DNA from: Deltaproteobacteria bacterium
Lineage (GTDB): Bacteria > Desulfobacterota > Syntrophobacteria > BM002
DNA length: 10,469 bases
Assembly: GCA_020350905.1 (NCBI GenBank)
Contig: CP070843.1
Span: 2,682,479-2,692,947 of the forward strand
Direction: 5' to 3'
The notes under the pieces are model-generated. The model was not told the DNA's origin and did not search any database. It saw only the letters and a program-made list of their open reading frames with translations. The position numbers and the translations under genes were made by a program. This document shows positions 1 through 6,938 of this stretch, piece by piece (the first letter of the stretch is position 1; every line of letters starts with the position of its first letter).

Positions 1-1
1 C

Positions 2-832
2 CTTTACGTGAATATCAGGGTTTCACCTTCAGAGTATAACGGCCAACAGGTGCTTCTTGTTACTACCAGCGATGTTACCAAACGGTTAGAGACCGAACAG
101 CAGTTACTGCAGGCCAGCAAGATGGCAACCCTGGGTGAAATGGCTACCGGCGTTGCCCATGAACTCAACCAACCCCTTGCGGTCATGGAAAGCGCCAGCA
201 GCTTTTTGATGAGGAAACTTACCAAAAAGGAACAGATCGAGGACGAACACCTCCTTATCATGTCACAGAAGATAAGCAACAACGTGGACCGTGCCACCAA
301 AATTATAAATCATTTGAGGGAATTCGGTCGGAAAGAAGACGTAGGACTTGAGAAAATCCAAGTCAACGATTTGCTGCAGAGGGCAAACGAACTGCTGAGC
401 CAGCAGTTAAAAGTGAGAGGAATAGAGGTTGTCTGGCAGCTCGCAGAAGGGTTGCCCTTGATAATGGCAGACCCCGGTCGCTTGGAACAGGTCTTCGTAA
501 ACCTCTTGTTGAATGCTCGGGACGCCATTGAAGACAAACTGTCAACAGCAGTGATGAAAAAGGGCTCTGAAAGGATCATTCTTACAACAAGTTCCGATGG
601 AGATAAAGTTTCTGTTGAGGTACGTGATACTGGTATGGGGATCCCTAAAGATCAGTTGGAGAAGATTTTCGAGCCTTTCTTTACTACTAAAAGTGTCGGC
701 AAAGGAACAGGACTCGGTCTTTCGATAAGTTACGGTATCATTAAAGACTGCGGTGGGAACATACAAGTCAAGTCAGAGAAAGGTACAGGTGCTCGTTTTA
801 TCATCGAATTTCCTATCCCAAATAATAGCTGA
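2..832 (+). CDS. PAS-type sensor histidine kinase, 3' part (5' end outside window)
   Basis: The reading frame is open to the left edge, so the start lies outside; the GTG at 8 is an internal codon, not a convincing start. The first ~25 codons look like the last strands of a PAS domain, ending in the usual DVTKR-type exit into the signalling helix. A HisKA domain follows, with the H-box AHELNQPL; the phosphoacceptor His codon is at 158-160. The HATPase_c domain shows the N-box (NLLLNARDA, about 500-530), the G1 box DTGMG (from 625), the F-box (EPFFTTK) and the G2 box GKGTGLGLS (from 698). All catalytic motifs look intact, so this should be an active autokinase. No membrane segment is in the visible part. 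The stop TGA shares one base with the next ATG, so the two genes are translationally coupled and probably signalling partners. The signal sensed cannot be told from this fragment. Confidence 0.93.
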   Translation, partial: LYVNIRVSPSEYNGQQVLLVTTSDVTKRLETEQQLLQASKMATLGEMATGVAHELNQPLAVMESASSFLMRKLTKKEQIEDEHLLIMSQKISNNVDRATKIINHLREFGRKEDVGLEKIQVNDLLQRANELLSQQLKVRGIEVVWQLAEGLPLIMADPGRLEQVFVNLLLNARDAIEDKLSTAVMKKGSERIILTTSSDGDKVSVEVRDTGMGIPKDQLEKIFEPFFTTKSVGKGTGLGLSISYGIIKDCGGNIQVKSEKGTGARFIIEFPIPNNS

Positions 833-1974
833 TGGATAATACAATCTTATTTGTGGACGATGAAAAAGACATCTGTGATGTTCTCAGCATATCTCTGTCC
901 GACCTCGGATACAAAGTTTATACAGCGCAAAATGGTCAAGAAGCCCTCCGGATCATTCAAAAAGTCAACCCACCCATAGTGCTTACCGATATCAGAATGC
1001 CGGTCATGGACGGCTTAGAGTTGCTTCGCAGGATCAAACGTCAATTTCCTGAGACCGAAGTAGTGATGGTTACCGGACACGGTGACATGGATCTGGCCAT
1101 TGAGAGTCTCAAACATGAGGCAACTGATTTCATTGTCAAACCCATCAAAGACGAAGCTCTCGAAGTGGCTCTCAAGAGAGCCCTCGAAAAAATTTCCATG
1201 AGAAGGCAGTTGAGGGAATATACCGAAAATCTCGAGGAGCTGGTGCAGGAAAAATCAGCCAAGTTGGTACAAGCGGAAAGAATGGCTGCCGTGGGAGAAA
1301 CAATTGCCGGGCTGTCACACGCCATAAAGAATATAGCCGGAGGGCTTGAAGGTGGCTCTTTTGTCCTGGAAAAAGGCATAGAACTGGAGAACAAGGACTA
1401 CATACAACAAGGCTGGGAAGCGGTTAGATTCAGTTTTGATAAAATCAAAGACCTGTCTGTGGATCTTCTCAACTATGCCAAATTTACCGACCTAAACTTG
1501 CGATTGTCAGATCCCAATGAACCCGCCCGTGAAGTGATGGAGCTCATGAAGCCTCGGGCTGAAGAACACGGGATCGATCTCAAGGTAGACCTTGCATCAG
1601 ATCTTCAGGCTTTCTGGTTTGACCCCGATGCCATCCACCACTGTCTCCTCAACCTGGTCACCAATGGTATCGACGCAGCGCTCAGCGACAACCCCTTAGA
1701 CACGCGGAAACAAGTGGTTCTTCAGACCAGTAAGCCTGAAAACTGGGGAGTTGAGTATACGGTCACAGACAATGGCTGCGGCATGGCAGCAGAATTGAGA
1801 GAGAAGATCTTCACCAGCTTTTTCAGTACCAAAGGTGCCACCGGCACCGGCATCGGACTTATGATCACCAAAAAGATCATAGACGATCATAGTGGTGTGA
1901 TTGAATTCGAGTCGGAAAAAGGAGTTGGTACCACGTTCTTCATCAAATTACCGCAAAAAGATAACGATCTCTGA
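832..1974 (+). CDS. Hybrid REC-histidine kinase (N-terminal receiver, C-terminal kinase)
   Basis: The protein has 380 residues. Residues 1-120 form a receiver domain with acidic pocket D9/D10, phosphoacceptor D53, T81 and K103. A helical, probably coiled-coil linker (about 122-150) leads to a histidine-kinase module. Its H-box is unusual: H163-A-I-K-N167, without the usual proline after N, followed by a Gly-rich GGLEGG stretch. The HATPase domain has N274/N278 in the N-box, G1 box D313-N-G-C-G317 and a GTGIGL G2 box (338-343). There is no HTH output domain. The start overlaps the preceding stop (TGATG) and has no Shine-Dalgarno of its own, so translation likely depends on the upstream kinase gene. 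The simplest reading is that the upstream kinase phosphorylates D53, which tunes this protein's own kinase activity toward an unseen partner. Domain calls are secure; the partner and the link to hmc are inference. Confidence 0.93.
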   Translation: MDNTILFVDDEKDICDVLSISLSDLGYKVYTAQNGQEALRIIQKVNPPIVLTDIRMPVMDGLELLRRIKRQFPETEVVMVTGHGDMDLAIESLKHEATDFIVKPIKDEALEVALKRALEKISMRRQLREYTENLEELVQEKSAKLVQAERMAAVGETIAGLSHAIKNIAGGLEGGSFVLEKGIELENKDYIQQGWEAVRFSFDKIKDLSVDLLNYAKFTDLNLRLSDPNEPAREVMELMKPRAEEHGIDLKVDLASDLQAFWFDPDAIHHCLLNLVTNGIDAALSDNPLDTRKQVVLQTSKPENWGVEYTVTDNGCGMAAELREKIFTSFFSTKGATGTGIGLMITKKIIDDHSGVIEFESEKGVGTTFFIKLPQKDNDL

Positions 1975-2101
1975 TCGCATACGACAGGTCACTCCCCCCG
2001 ATCAAATTTCCTTTCCCTGCATCATATAACCATTTATAATTAAATGTAATTTGGGCAAAAAATGCCTGTTGAGATTTTTTTCAAGTGAGGTGATTTTTGC
2101 C

Positions 2102-2131
2102 TTGACAATTAATTCAAAGATGGGTTACGTT
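2102..2131 (+). promoter_or_regulatory. Putative sigma70 promoter for the rrf2-like gene
   Basis: A perfect -35 box TTGACA lies at 2102-2107. Downstream, 17-18 bases away, only a weak -10 can be proposed (TTACGT or TACGTT, 2125-2131). An alternative is TTCACA (2131-2136) with TATTTT (2153-2158) at 16-base spacing, which would put the -10 inside the inverted repeat. In either case the repeat at 2143-2169 overlaps or sits just downstream of the promoter, as expected for a repressor site. The -35 also coincides with an alternative TTG start discussed under the regulator. Confidence 0.4.
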
Positions 2132-2142
2132 TCACATCGTTT

Positions 2143-2169
2143 TATTCTAGACTATTTTAATCTAGAATA
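2143..2169 (+). promoter_or_regulatory. Perfect 9-bp inverted repeat, candidate operator
   Basis: TATTCTAGA (2143-2151) and TCTAGAATA (2161-2169) are exact reverse complements separated by 9 bases, giving a 27-base dyad. The same stretch also reads as a direct repeat with 15-base period: TCTAGACTATT (2146-2156) and TCTAGAATATT (2161-2171), 10 of 11 identical. It lies 35 bases before the likely start of the Rrf2-family regulator. Rrf2-type regulators bind dyads as dimers and are often autoregulated, so it is a natural autoregulatory site. There is no GC-rich stem or T-run to suggest a terminator. Confidence 0.55.
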
Positions 2170-2203
2170 TTGTCATCTGATAACTTGCAACGGTTCTTTT
2201 AGC

Positions 2204-2662
2204 ATGAAGCTATCCACTAAAACTCGATACGGCACAAGATTGATTCTTGATCTCGCCCGCCATCACGGTGAAGAGCCGGTGACGATAGGAGACATCTCAA
2301 AAAGACAAGATATTTCGGTTAAATACCTCGAGCAGATAATTCGACCCCTGAAAAAGGCAGATCTTGTGGTAAGCACGCGAGGTCCCAAGGGCGGACACTC
2401 CCTCACAAAAACCCCTGACAAAATCACGCTGGGTGAAATCGTCAGAGTCCTGCAAAGCTCAGATGTTCTGGCAGAGTGCGTAAGTGAACCGGATAAGTGC
2501 GTCCGCTCGAGTGACTGTTGCGTGCGAATTGCCTGGCAGGAAGCCACCAAGGCCTTGTACGAGAAACTCAACTCAATCACCATAACCGATTTGCTGGCAT
2601 ATGAGGACCGAGCCACAGGGTTCCCAGTGGACTGTGGTTCTCTCGGCGCCAAGGAAATCTGA
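2204..2662 (+). CDS. Rrf2/IscR-family transcriptional regulator with cysteine triad
   Basis: From the ATG at 2204 the protein has 152 residues and begins MKLSTKTRYG, the standard Rrf2-family N-terminus. A winged helix-turn-helix follows (recognition helix about 36-50, wing RGPKGGHSL at 59-67). Three cysteines, C92-X6-C99-X5-C105, match the Fe-S ligand pattern of IscR/NsrR-type members; C106 and C144 are extra. It is therefore likely an Fe-S-dependent sensor regulator. The frame stays open upstream: a TTG at 2102 has a good Shine-Dalgarno (GAGGTGA, 2087-2093), while the ATG at 2204 has none. I still prefer 2204 because the family starts there and the added 34 residues look like noncoding AT-rich DNA. 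It sits 103 bases before hmcA in the same direction. Rrf2 of D. vulgaris is the founding hmc-linked member, so a role as hmc regulator is a well-supported inference. Confidence 0.9.
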   Translation: MKLSTKTRYGTRLILDLARHHGEEPVTIGDISKRQDISVKYLEQIIRPLKKADLVVSTRGPKGGHSLTKTPDKITLGEIVRVLQSSDVLAECVSEPDKCVRSSDCCVRIAWQEATKALYEKLNSITITDLLAYEDRATGFPVDCGSLGAKEI

Positions 2663-2694
2663 CGGGCGCGGACCTATCTCTCCGTGCAGGCGCT

Positions 2695-2741
2695 CGACAG
2701 ATGTCGGAAGTTATAGTGCAGGTTTTAGCTTGTCAAGCTAA
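2695..2741 (+). promoter_or_regulatory. Putative hmc promoter/operator region with two dyads
   Basis: Two palindromes flank a possible -10 box TATAGT (2712-2717). The first is CGACA-GA-TGTCG (2695-2706). The second, TTAGCTTGTCAAGCTAA (2725-2741), has perfect 8-base arms around one central base. No good -35 lies 16-18 bases upstream of TATAGT, which would fit an activator-dependent promoter. The second dyad would lie at about +8 to +24, suiting a repressor. An alternative is TTGTCA (2730-2735) with TATAGG (2752-2757), but that places transcription start almost at the hmcA ATG. A T-run that would make the second dyad a terminator is absent. Confidence 0.4.
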
Positions 2742-2765
2742 CACAACAACGTATAGGGATTGACC

Positions 2766-4379
2766 ATGAAGAAGCAAACATCACTTCTGTTGCTGATTGG
2801 AATCTTTTTTGCGGCTGCCATTGTTGCATTTTTCACAAACGAAGTTCGGGGGGTCGAGGAGGTCACTAATGATTCTCCCCTGATGCGAGCCGACGTCATT
2901 ACAATTGATGCCCTAAAAAGCTTCGGTGATCTTGAACAACCACCGGTGGTGTTTCTGCACGACCTACATACCGACGCCGTAGAGAAACAGAACAAAGACT
3001 GCTCAGCCTGCCACTTGTCTGAAGAGAATCGTCAATCTCCGAAATTCAAGCGGCTCAAGGATACCAACAAACAGGAAGTTATGGATATTTATCATGGCAA
3101 TTGCCAACAGTGCCACAAAGAGACAGCGAAAGCTCGGGTAAAGAGTGGGCCGGTGGAGGTGTGCGGTCAGTGCCACCGGGGTAAGCCAAAGGCTGTCTCT
3201 GATAAGGAGCTCATTGTTTTTGATAAATCCCTCCATTACCGTCACACTGAAGCGGCAAAAGATACGTGTGAAAAATGCCACCACCAGTATGACGAAGTGG
3301 CCAAGAAACTATTCTACGCCAAGGGAAAAGAAGGTTCTTGCGTTTACTGCCACAAGCAACAGACAGAAGAGAATCGTATTTCCAAAAGACTTGCATCTCA
3401 TCTATCTTGTATCCAATGCCATAGAGAAACCGTGGCTAAAAAGAAGACGATGGCACAGGCTAGAGACGAGAAAGCGGGGCCAATTAAATGCAGCGGGTGC
3501 CACGCCGAGCAGCAGCTTCAATTGATAAAAAGAATTGAGGACGTTCCCAGGATGAAGCGGAATCAGCCAGATGCCGTCCTTATCCAAGCAATTAAGACAG
3601 ATGTAGAAATACCAAAGACGGCACCGACTATTTTGATGAATCCTGTACCTTTCGATCACAAATCTCATGAAAAATACAGTAATACCTGCAGAGTTTGTCA
3701 CCACGCGGATTTGAATACATGTAGCAGTTGTCATACTGTTGGAGGCAAAAAGGAAGGCAACTATGTTCGGTCCGAGCAGGCTATGCACCAACTCGACAGT
3801 GAAAGGAGTTGTTTAGGATGTCATGGTTCCAGACAAAGCAAACCGAGTTGTGCGGGCTGTCATGCTTCCATTCCAGTAGAGAGGAAACAACAGACCTCTT
3901 ACTGCGTGCAATGCCATACCAAGCCACCGCAAGGTAGCATTGCCAACCCGAAGCCCGAACAAGTAGCCAGTATGATGTTGAAATCAAGAACAGCCACGAC
4001 CGACACCTATCGGGACGAGGATATCCCGGAAACGATTACCGTCAAGGACTTGTCGGATCAATACGAGCCTGTTTATTTTCCGCACCGCAAGATTGTTCGC
4101 CGGCTCGAAACTGAAATTAAGAACGACAAGCTGGCTCAATATTTTCATAGTCAGAAGGGTACAATTTGCCAGGCGTGCCATCATAATAGCCCAGCTACCA
4201 AGAAGCCTCCCCGTTGCTACAGTTGCCATGGCAAGCCCTTTAACGAAAAGGAACTTCTGAGGCCTGGAATGAAGGGTGCCTATCATCAGCAGTGCTTCGG
4301 ATGCCACAAACAGATGGGTATCATGAAGCCCGATTCCCTTAAGTGCGAAGAGTGTCACAGGAAAAGAAGAACTAGCTAG
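2766..4379 (+). CDS. hmcA: HmcA, 16-haem high-molecular-weight cytochrome c
   Basis: This is the periplasmic electron-accepting subunit of the Hmc complex. The protein has 537 residues and 16 CXXCH haem-attachment motifs, whose first cysteines are at 79, 113, 133, 168, 192, 215, 242, 308, 319, 349, 362, 380, 468, 484, 510 and 527. All 32 cysteines belong to these motifs. Besides the 16 motif histidines there are exactly 15 others, allowing 15 bis-His haems and one five-coordinate haem, as known for HmcA. Residues 1-29 (MKK, then a long hydrophobic stretch) are a Sec signal peptide or uncleaved anchor. The ATG at 2766 is preferred over a TTG two codons earlier, with weak Shine-Dalgarno AGGGA (2755-2759). 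In the family, HmcA takes electrons from type I cytochrome c3 and passes them to the membrane subunits. Number of haems, length and gene order make the identification firm. Confidence 0.97.
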   Translation: MKKQTSLLLLIGIFFAAAIVAFFTNEVRGVEEVTNDSPLMRADVITIDALKSFGDLEQPPVVFLHDLHTDAVEKQNKDCSACHLSEENRQSPKFKRLKDTNKQEVMDIYHGNCQQCHKETAKARVKSGPVEVCGQCHRGKPKAVSDKELIVFDKSLHYRHTEAAKDTCEKCHHQYDEVAKKLFYAKGKEGSCVYCHKQQTEENRISKRLASHLSCIQCHRETVAKKKTMAQARDEKAGPIKCSGCHAEQQLQLIKRIEDVPRMKRNQPDAVLIQAIKTDVEIPKTAPTILMNPVPFDHKSHEKYSNTCRVCHHADLNTCSSCHTVGGKKEGNYVRSEQAMHQLDSERSCLGCHGSRQSKPSCAGCHASIPVERKQQTSYCVQCHTKPPQGSIANPKPEQVASMMLKSRTATTDTYRDEDIPETITVKDLSDQYEPVYFPHRKIVRRLETEIKNDKLAQYFHSQKGTICQACHHNSPATKKPPRCYSCHGKPFNEKELLRPGMKGAYHQQCFGCHKQMGIMKPDSLKCEECHRKRRTS

Positions 4380-4408
4380 CCATTAGTTCCCATTATTGAG
4401 GTGTGGTT

Positions 4409-5470
4409 ATGTCCATATCGCGACGAAAGTTTCTCGGCTGGTTAACGGCTGCAGGGTTGAGTAGCAGTACGTTTGGCAAGGTGGCTCATGCTGCCACGAC
4501 CAAACACTTTGAGGGTCATCCTAAGAGCCTAGGGGTACTGTACGACAATACCAGCTGTATAGGGTGCCGAACCTGTGAAGCGGCTTGCAACAAGGTCAAT
4601 GACTTACCTTTGCCAGACCGCCCATTTGATGACCTTGCAGTCTTGGATAACAAAAGAAGGACAGATCCTAAGAAATATATGGTCATCAACAAGTATGATA
4701 ACAGCGTGAATGCACAAACACCATTGTTTGCCAGAACAGGGTGCAATCACTGCTTGGAGCCTGCCTGCGCATCATCATGCTTTGTTAGAGCATATACCAA
4801 GACGGAATCGGGCGCAGTTACGTACGATGAGTCTGTCTGTGTGGGCTGCAGGTACTGCATGCTTGCCTGCCCATTCAACATTCCTACCTTTGAGTATGAT
4901 AGCGCCCTCACCCCGCGGATCAGGAAGTGCACCATGTGCTATGACAACCGGCTCGTCAAGAGTGAACTCCCTGGATGCATAGAAGCTTGCCCCACAGAAT
5001 CTTTCACTTTCGGAAAACGCACCGACTTGCTCAAGATAGGGCGTGAGCGTATACGAAGATACCCTGGTCGCTATCTAGATCATATCTATGGCGAGAACGA
5101 GATGGGGGGAACAAGCTGGCTGTATCTATCCGGAGTTCCTTTCAGAAAAATAGGGATGCGTGAAGACCTCGGGATTATACCTGCTCCTCAATTCACCTCC
5201 AGCGCCCTGGCCGCAGTCCCGATGGTTGTGGGAACGTGGCCCCTGCTACTAATGGGTATTTATGCAGTTTCCAGAAGGAAAGACAAGATTGCCAAGGAGG
5301 AGAAAGAGCAGGCCCTTGCCGAAGTCATAGCACAAGCAAAAGCGGAGGCTGACCAGAAGGTTTCTGAGGCCTGGAAAAAGGCTGCCCAAGAGAAGGAAAA
5401 AGCTATAGAAGCAGCAGTGAAGAAAGCCCTGGAAGCAGCTGCCGACACTGAAACCGAGGAGAATTCCTAA
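4409..5470 (+). CDS. hmcB: HmcB, Tat-exported four-cluster ferredoxin subunit with membrane anchor
   Basis: The electron-transfer subunit next to HmcA has 353 residues from the ATG at 4409, with Shine-Dalgarno GAGG at 4398-4401; a GTG two codons upstream overlaps the ribosome site and is less likely. The N-terminus SRRKFLG plus a hydrophobic stretch to an AHA site near 28 is a twin-arginine signal, so the iron-sulfur domain should be periplasmic. Sixteen cysteines in DmsB/HybA-like order give four [4Fe-4S] clusters: C50/53/56/60, C112/115/120/124, C144/147/150/154 and C174/177/190/194. A single membrane helix spans about 266-287, followed by RRKDK, which fits a cytoplasmic C-terminus by the positive-inside rule. 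The last ~60 residues (290-350) are an Ala/Lys/Glu-rich probable coiled coil. The gene ends one base inside hmcC (TAATG), indicating translational coupling. Confidence 0.96.
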   Translation: MSISRRKFLGWLTAAGLSSSTFGKVAHAATTKHFEGHPKSLGVLYDNTSCIGCRTCEAACNKVNDLPLPDRPFDDLAVLDNKRRTDPKKYMVINKYDNSVNAQTPLFARTGCNHCLEPACASSCFVRAYTKTESGAVTYDESVCVGCRYCMLACPFNIPTFEYDSALTPRIRKCTMCYDNRLVKSELPGCIEACPTESFTFGKRTDLLKIGRERIRRYPGRYLDHIYGENEMGGTSWLYLSGVPFRKIGMREDLGIIPAPQFTSSALAAVPMVVGTWPLLLMGIYAVSRRKDKIAKEEKEQALAEVIAQAKAEADQKVSEAWKKAAQEKEKAIEAAVKKALEAAADTETEENS

Positions 5471-6642
5471 TGTCCCAAGAAGCGACCACAACCGAAAAAT
5501 CACTCATCAGCCCCTTCAATATCATTGCCGGCATAATTGTGCTGATCGGATTGTACCTCACGGTTCGCCGGTTTACCGGAGGCTTGGGAGCGGTCACGAA
5601 TCTTTCCGATAATAATGCCTGGGGTATATGGATCGGCTTTGATCTGCTGACAGGAGTAGCACTGGCCGCCGGAGGCTATGTTACTGCGGGGGCCGTTTAT
5701 ATCTTTGGCTTGAAAAAGTACCATTCTGCGGTGCGTCCCGCTGTGCTTACTGGATTCCTGGGCTACGCTCTTGTGGTCCTGGCCCTTCATTACGATGTGG
5801 GTAGACCCTGGCGACTGCCTTATCCTTTTGTGGTACAGCAAGGAACATCCTCAGTATTGTTCGAAGTGGGTGCTTGTGTCGCCCTCTATCTCACTGTTCT
5901 CTTTCTGGAATTCTCTCCGGCAGCACTGGAATGGCTCGGATTGAAGAAAGCACGCAACCTCGCGGTCAAATTTACCTTGATACTGGTGGTATTCGGCATC
6001 ATACTTTCCACCCTGCACCAATCGTCCCTGGGAGCACTTTTCCTCATTGCCCCTTCCAAGCTCCATCCGCTCTGGTACTCATCCTTTATACCCGTCTACT
6101 TTTTTGTCTCGAGCATTATTGCCGGATTGTCTATGGTGATATTCGAATCCACCCTTTCCCACCGCTTTTTCGCTGACAAGATGGATGAAGCACACCTGAG
6201 AGAGAAAGACGACATAGCTCTGGGATTTGGCAAAGCCGCCTCCTATGTCATAGCAGGTTATATCGCCATCCAGCTGATGGGGATAGGCGCGGACAATGAA
6301 TGGCAACTGCTCGGAACAACGTACGGACTCTGGTACCTGTTGGAAATATTCGGATTTTTCGGCGTTGCCTGCTTGGGCTTTGCCATCGGGGCTCGGGAGA
6401 AAAATGTAAAACTGATCAGATGGACTTCAGCCTGGGCCGTACTTGGGGTGATAGTAAACCGTTTCAATGTGTCGCTGGTTGCTTTTAACTACCACCTTCC
6501 CTCCAGCGAAAGGTATTTTCCCAGTTGGATGGAAATCGCAGTTTCAGTTTTTTTGGTTACCTTGGGTCTTATCGCCTTTAGATTCATTGTAAGCAGGATG
6601 CCTATTCTGTATGAGCATCCCGAGTACGAGGATTTACCTTAA
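5470..6642 (+). CDS. hmcC: HmcC, NrfD-like polytopic membrane subunit
   Basis: The protein has 390 residues and about ten hydrophobic membrane segments (roughly 17-34, 52-79, 88-107, 125-148, 166-186, 203-227, 255-272, 286-307, 317-335 and 353-375). The motif DNNAWGIWIGFDLLTG (47-62) is characteristic of the NrfD/HybB/PsrC family. NrfD proteins carry no cofactor of their own except possibly bound quinone; they pair with an HmcB-type ferredoxin and are proposed to handle quinones or move protons. Only two cysteines are present, neither in a cluster motif, consistent with a cofactor-free protein. It overlaps hmcB by one base and hmcD follows after 28 bases. Whether this complex reacts with menaquinone or bypasses it cannot be decided from sequence. 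Confidence 0.96.
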   Translation: MSQEATTTEKSLISPFNIIAGIIVLIGLYLTVRRFTGGLGAVTNLSDNNAWGIWIGFDLLTGVALAAGGYVTAGAVYIFGLKKYHSAVRPAVLTGFLGYALVVLALHYDVGRPWRLPYPFVVQQGTSSVLFEVGACVALYLTVLFLEFSPAALEWLGLKKARNLAVKFTLILVVFGIILSTLHQSSLGALFLIAPSKLHPLWYSSFIPVYFFVSSIIAGLSMVIFESTLSHRFFADKMDEAHLREKDDIALGFGKAASYVIAGYIAIQLMGIGADNEWQLLGTTYGLWYLLEIFGFFGVACLGFAIGAREKNVKLIRWTSAWAVLGVIVNRFNVSLVAFNYHLPSSERYFPSWMEIAVSVFLVTLGLIAFRFIVSRMPILYEHPEYEDLP

Positions 6643-6670
6643 TAATAGTTGAACGGGGGCTAAGAAAGGT

Positions 6671-6802
6671 ATGGACATCATATTTTATACGTTACACGAT
6701 TTTTTCACGCACACGAAGGCTGTCGTTTACATATTGATAGTACTAACCCTCTTTGCGCTGGCTGGGTTCTGGAACTTCCTCACTGAAAGGGATGAAGATT
6801 AG
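6671..6802 (+). CDS. hmcD: HmcD, 43-residue single-span membrane subunit
   Basis: This is a very short gene easily missed by length-filtered gene finding. It encodes 43 residues: an N-terminal segment MDIIFYTLHDFFTHTK, one hydrophobic helix (about 17-35) and the acidic tail TERDED. It lies exactly where hmcD is expected, 28 bases after hmcC and before hmcE. Small size, one membrane span, aromatic-rich N-terminus and charged C-terminus match what is known of HmcD. The ribosome site is unclear: GGGGG at about 6655-6659 is 11 bases upstream, and AAAGG is only one base from the ATG. The function of HmcD is not known; a structural or assembly role beside HmcC and HmcE is likely. Confidence 0.88.
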   Translation: MDIIFYTLHDFFTHTKAVVYILIVLTLFALAGFWNFLTERDED

Positions 6803-6824
6803 GAACCGAAAAGAGGGTCTTAAT

Positions 6825-6854
6825 TTGTCCCGAGGTTGTTTGAGAAGTTATAAT
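6825..6854 (+). promoter_or_regulatory. Putative internal promoter before hmcE
   Basis: The 136-base gap between hmcD and hmcE is large for this operon and contains a perfect -10 box TATAAT (6849-6854). TTGTCC (6825-6830, 4 of 6 to consensus) lies 18 bases upstream. Transcription would start near 6861, about 78 bases before hmcE. In the proposed leader a small imperfect dyad is visible (CTGCA 6868-6872, TGCAG 6882-6886). The box could also occur by chance in this AT-rich stretch. Confidence 0.4.
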
Positions 6855-6938
6855 TACGTTGTCTAGCCTGCAGCAGTGCCATGCAGTCAAATTCTTCCAA
6901 TACATTGGTGAAGTCTTAACCAAGTTGAGGGGTGTAAC

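Noticed and set aside
2031..2046. CATTTA-TAAT-TAAATG palindrome after the hybrid kinase
   Set aside because: An entirely A/T-rich 6-bp dyad in an AT-rich gap is expected by chance and is far from any promoter or start.
2054..2081. GGCA-AAAAA-TGCC hairpin followed by a T-rich stretch, as terminator of the kinase genes
   Set aside because: The stem is only four base pairs and the T-run starts about eight bases after it; too weak to call an intrinsic terminator.
2703..2721. Sigma54-type promoter before hmcA (GG-N10-GC at 2706-2719)
   Set aside because: The GG/GC spacing is right, but the surrounding bases match the TGGCAC...TTGC consensus poorly and no sigma54 activator gene is in the window.
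3145..3525. 126-codon frame overlapping hmcA in another frame
   Set aside because: It is a shadow of the Cys/His/Lys-rich hmcA coding sequence; no ribosome site and no family resemblance.
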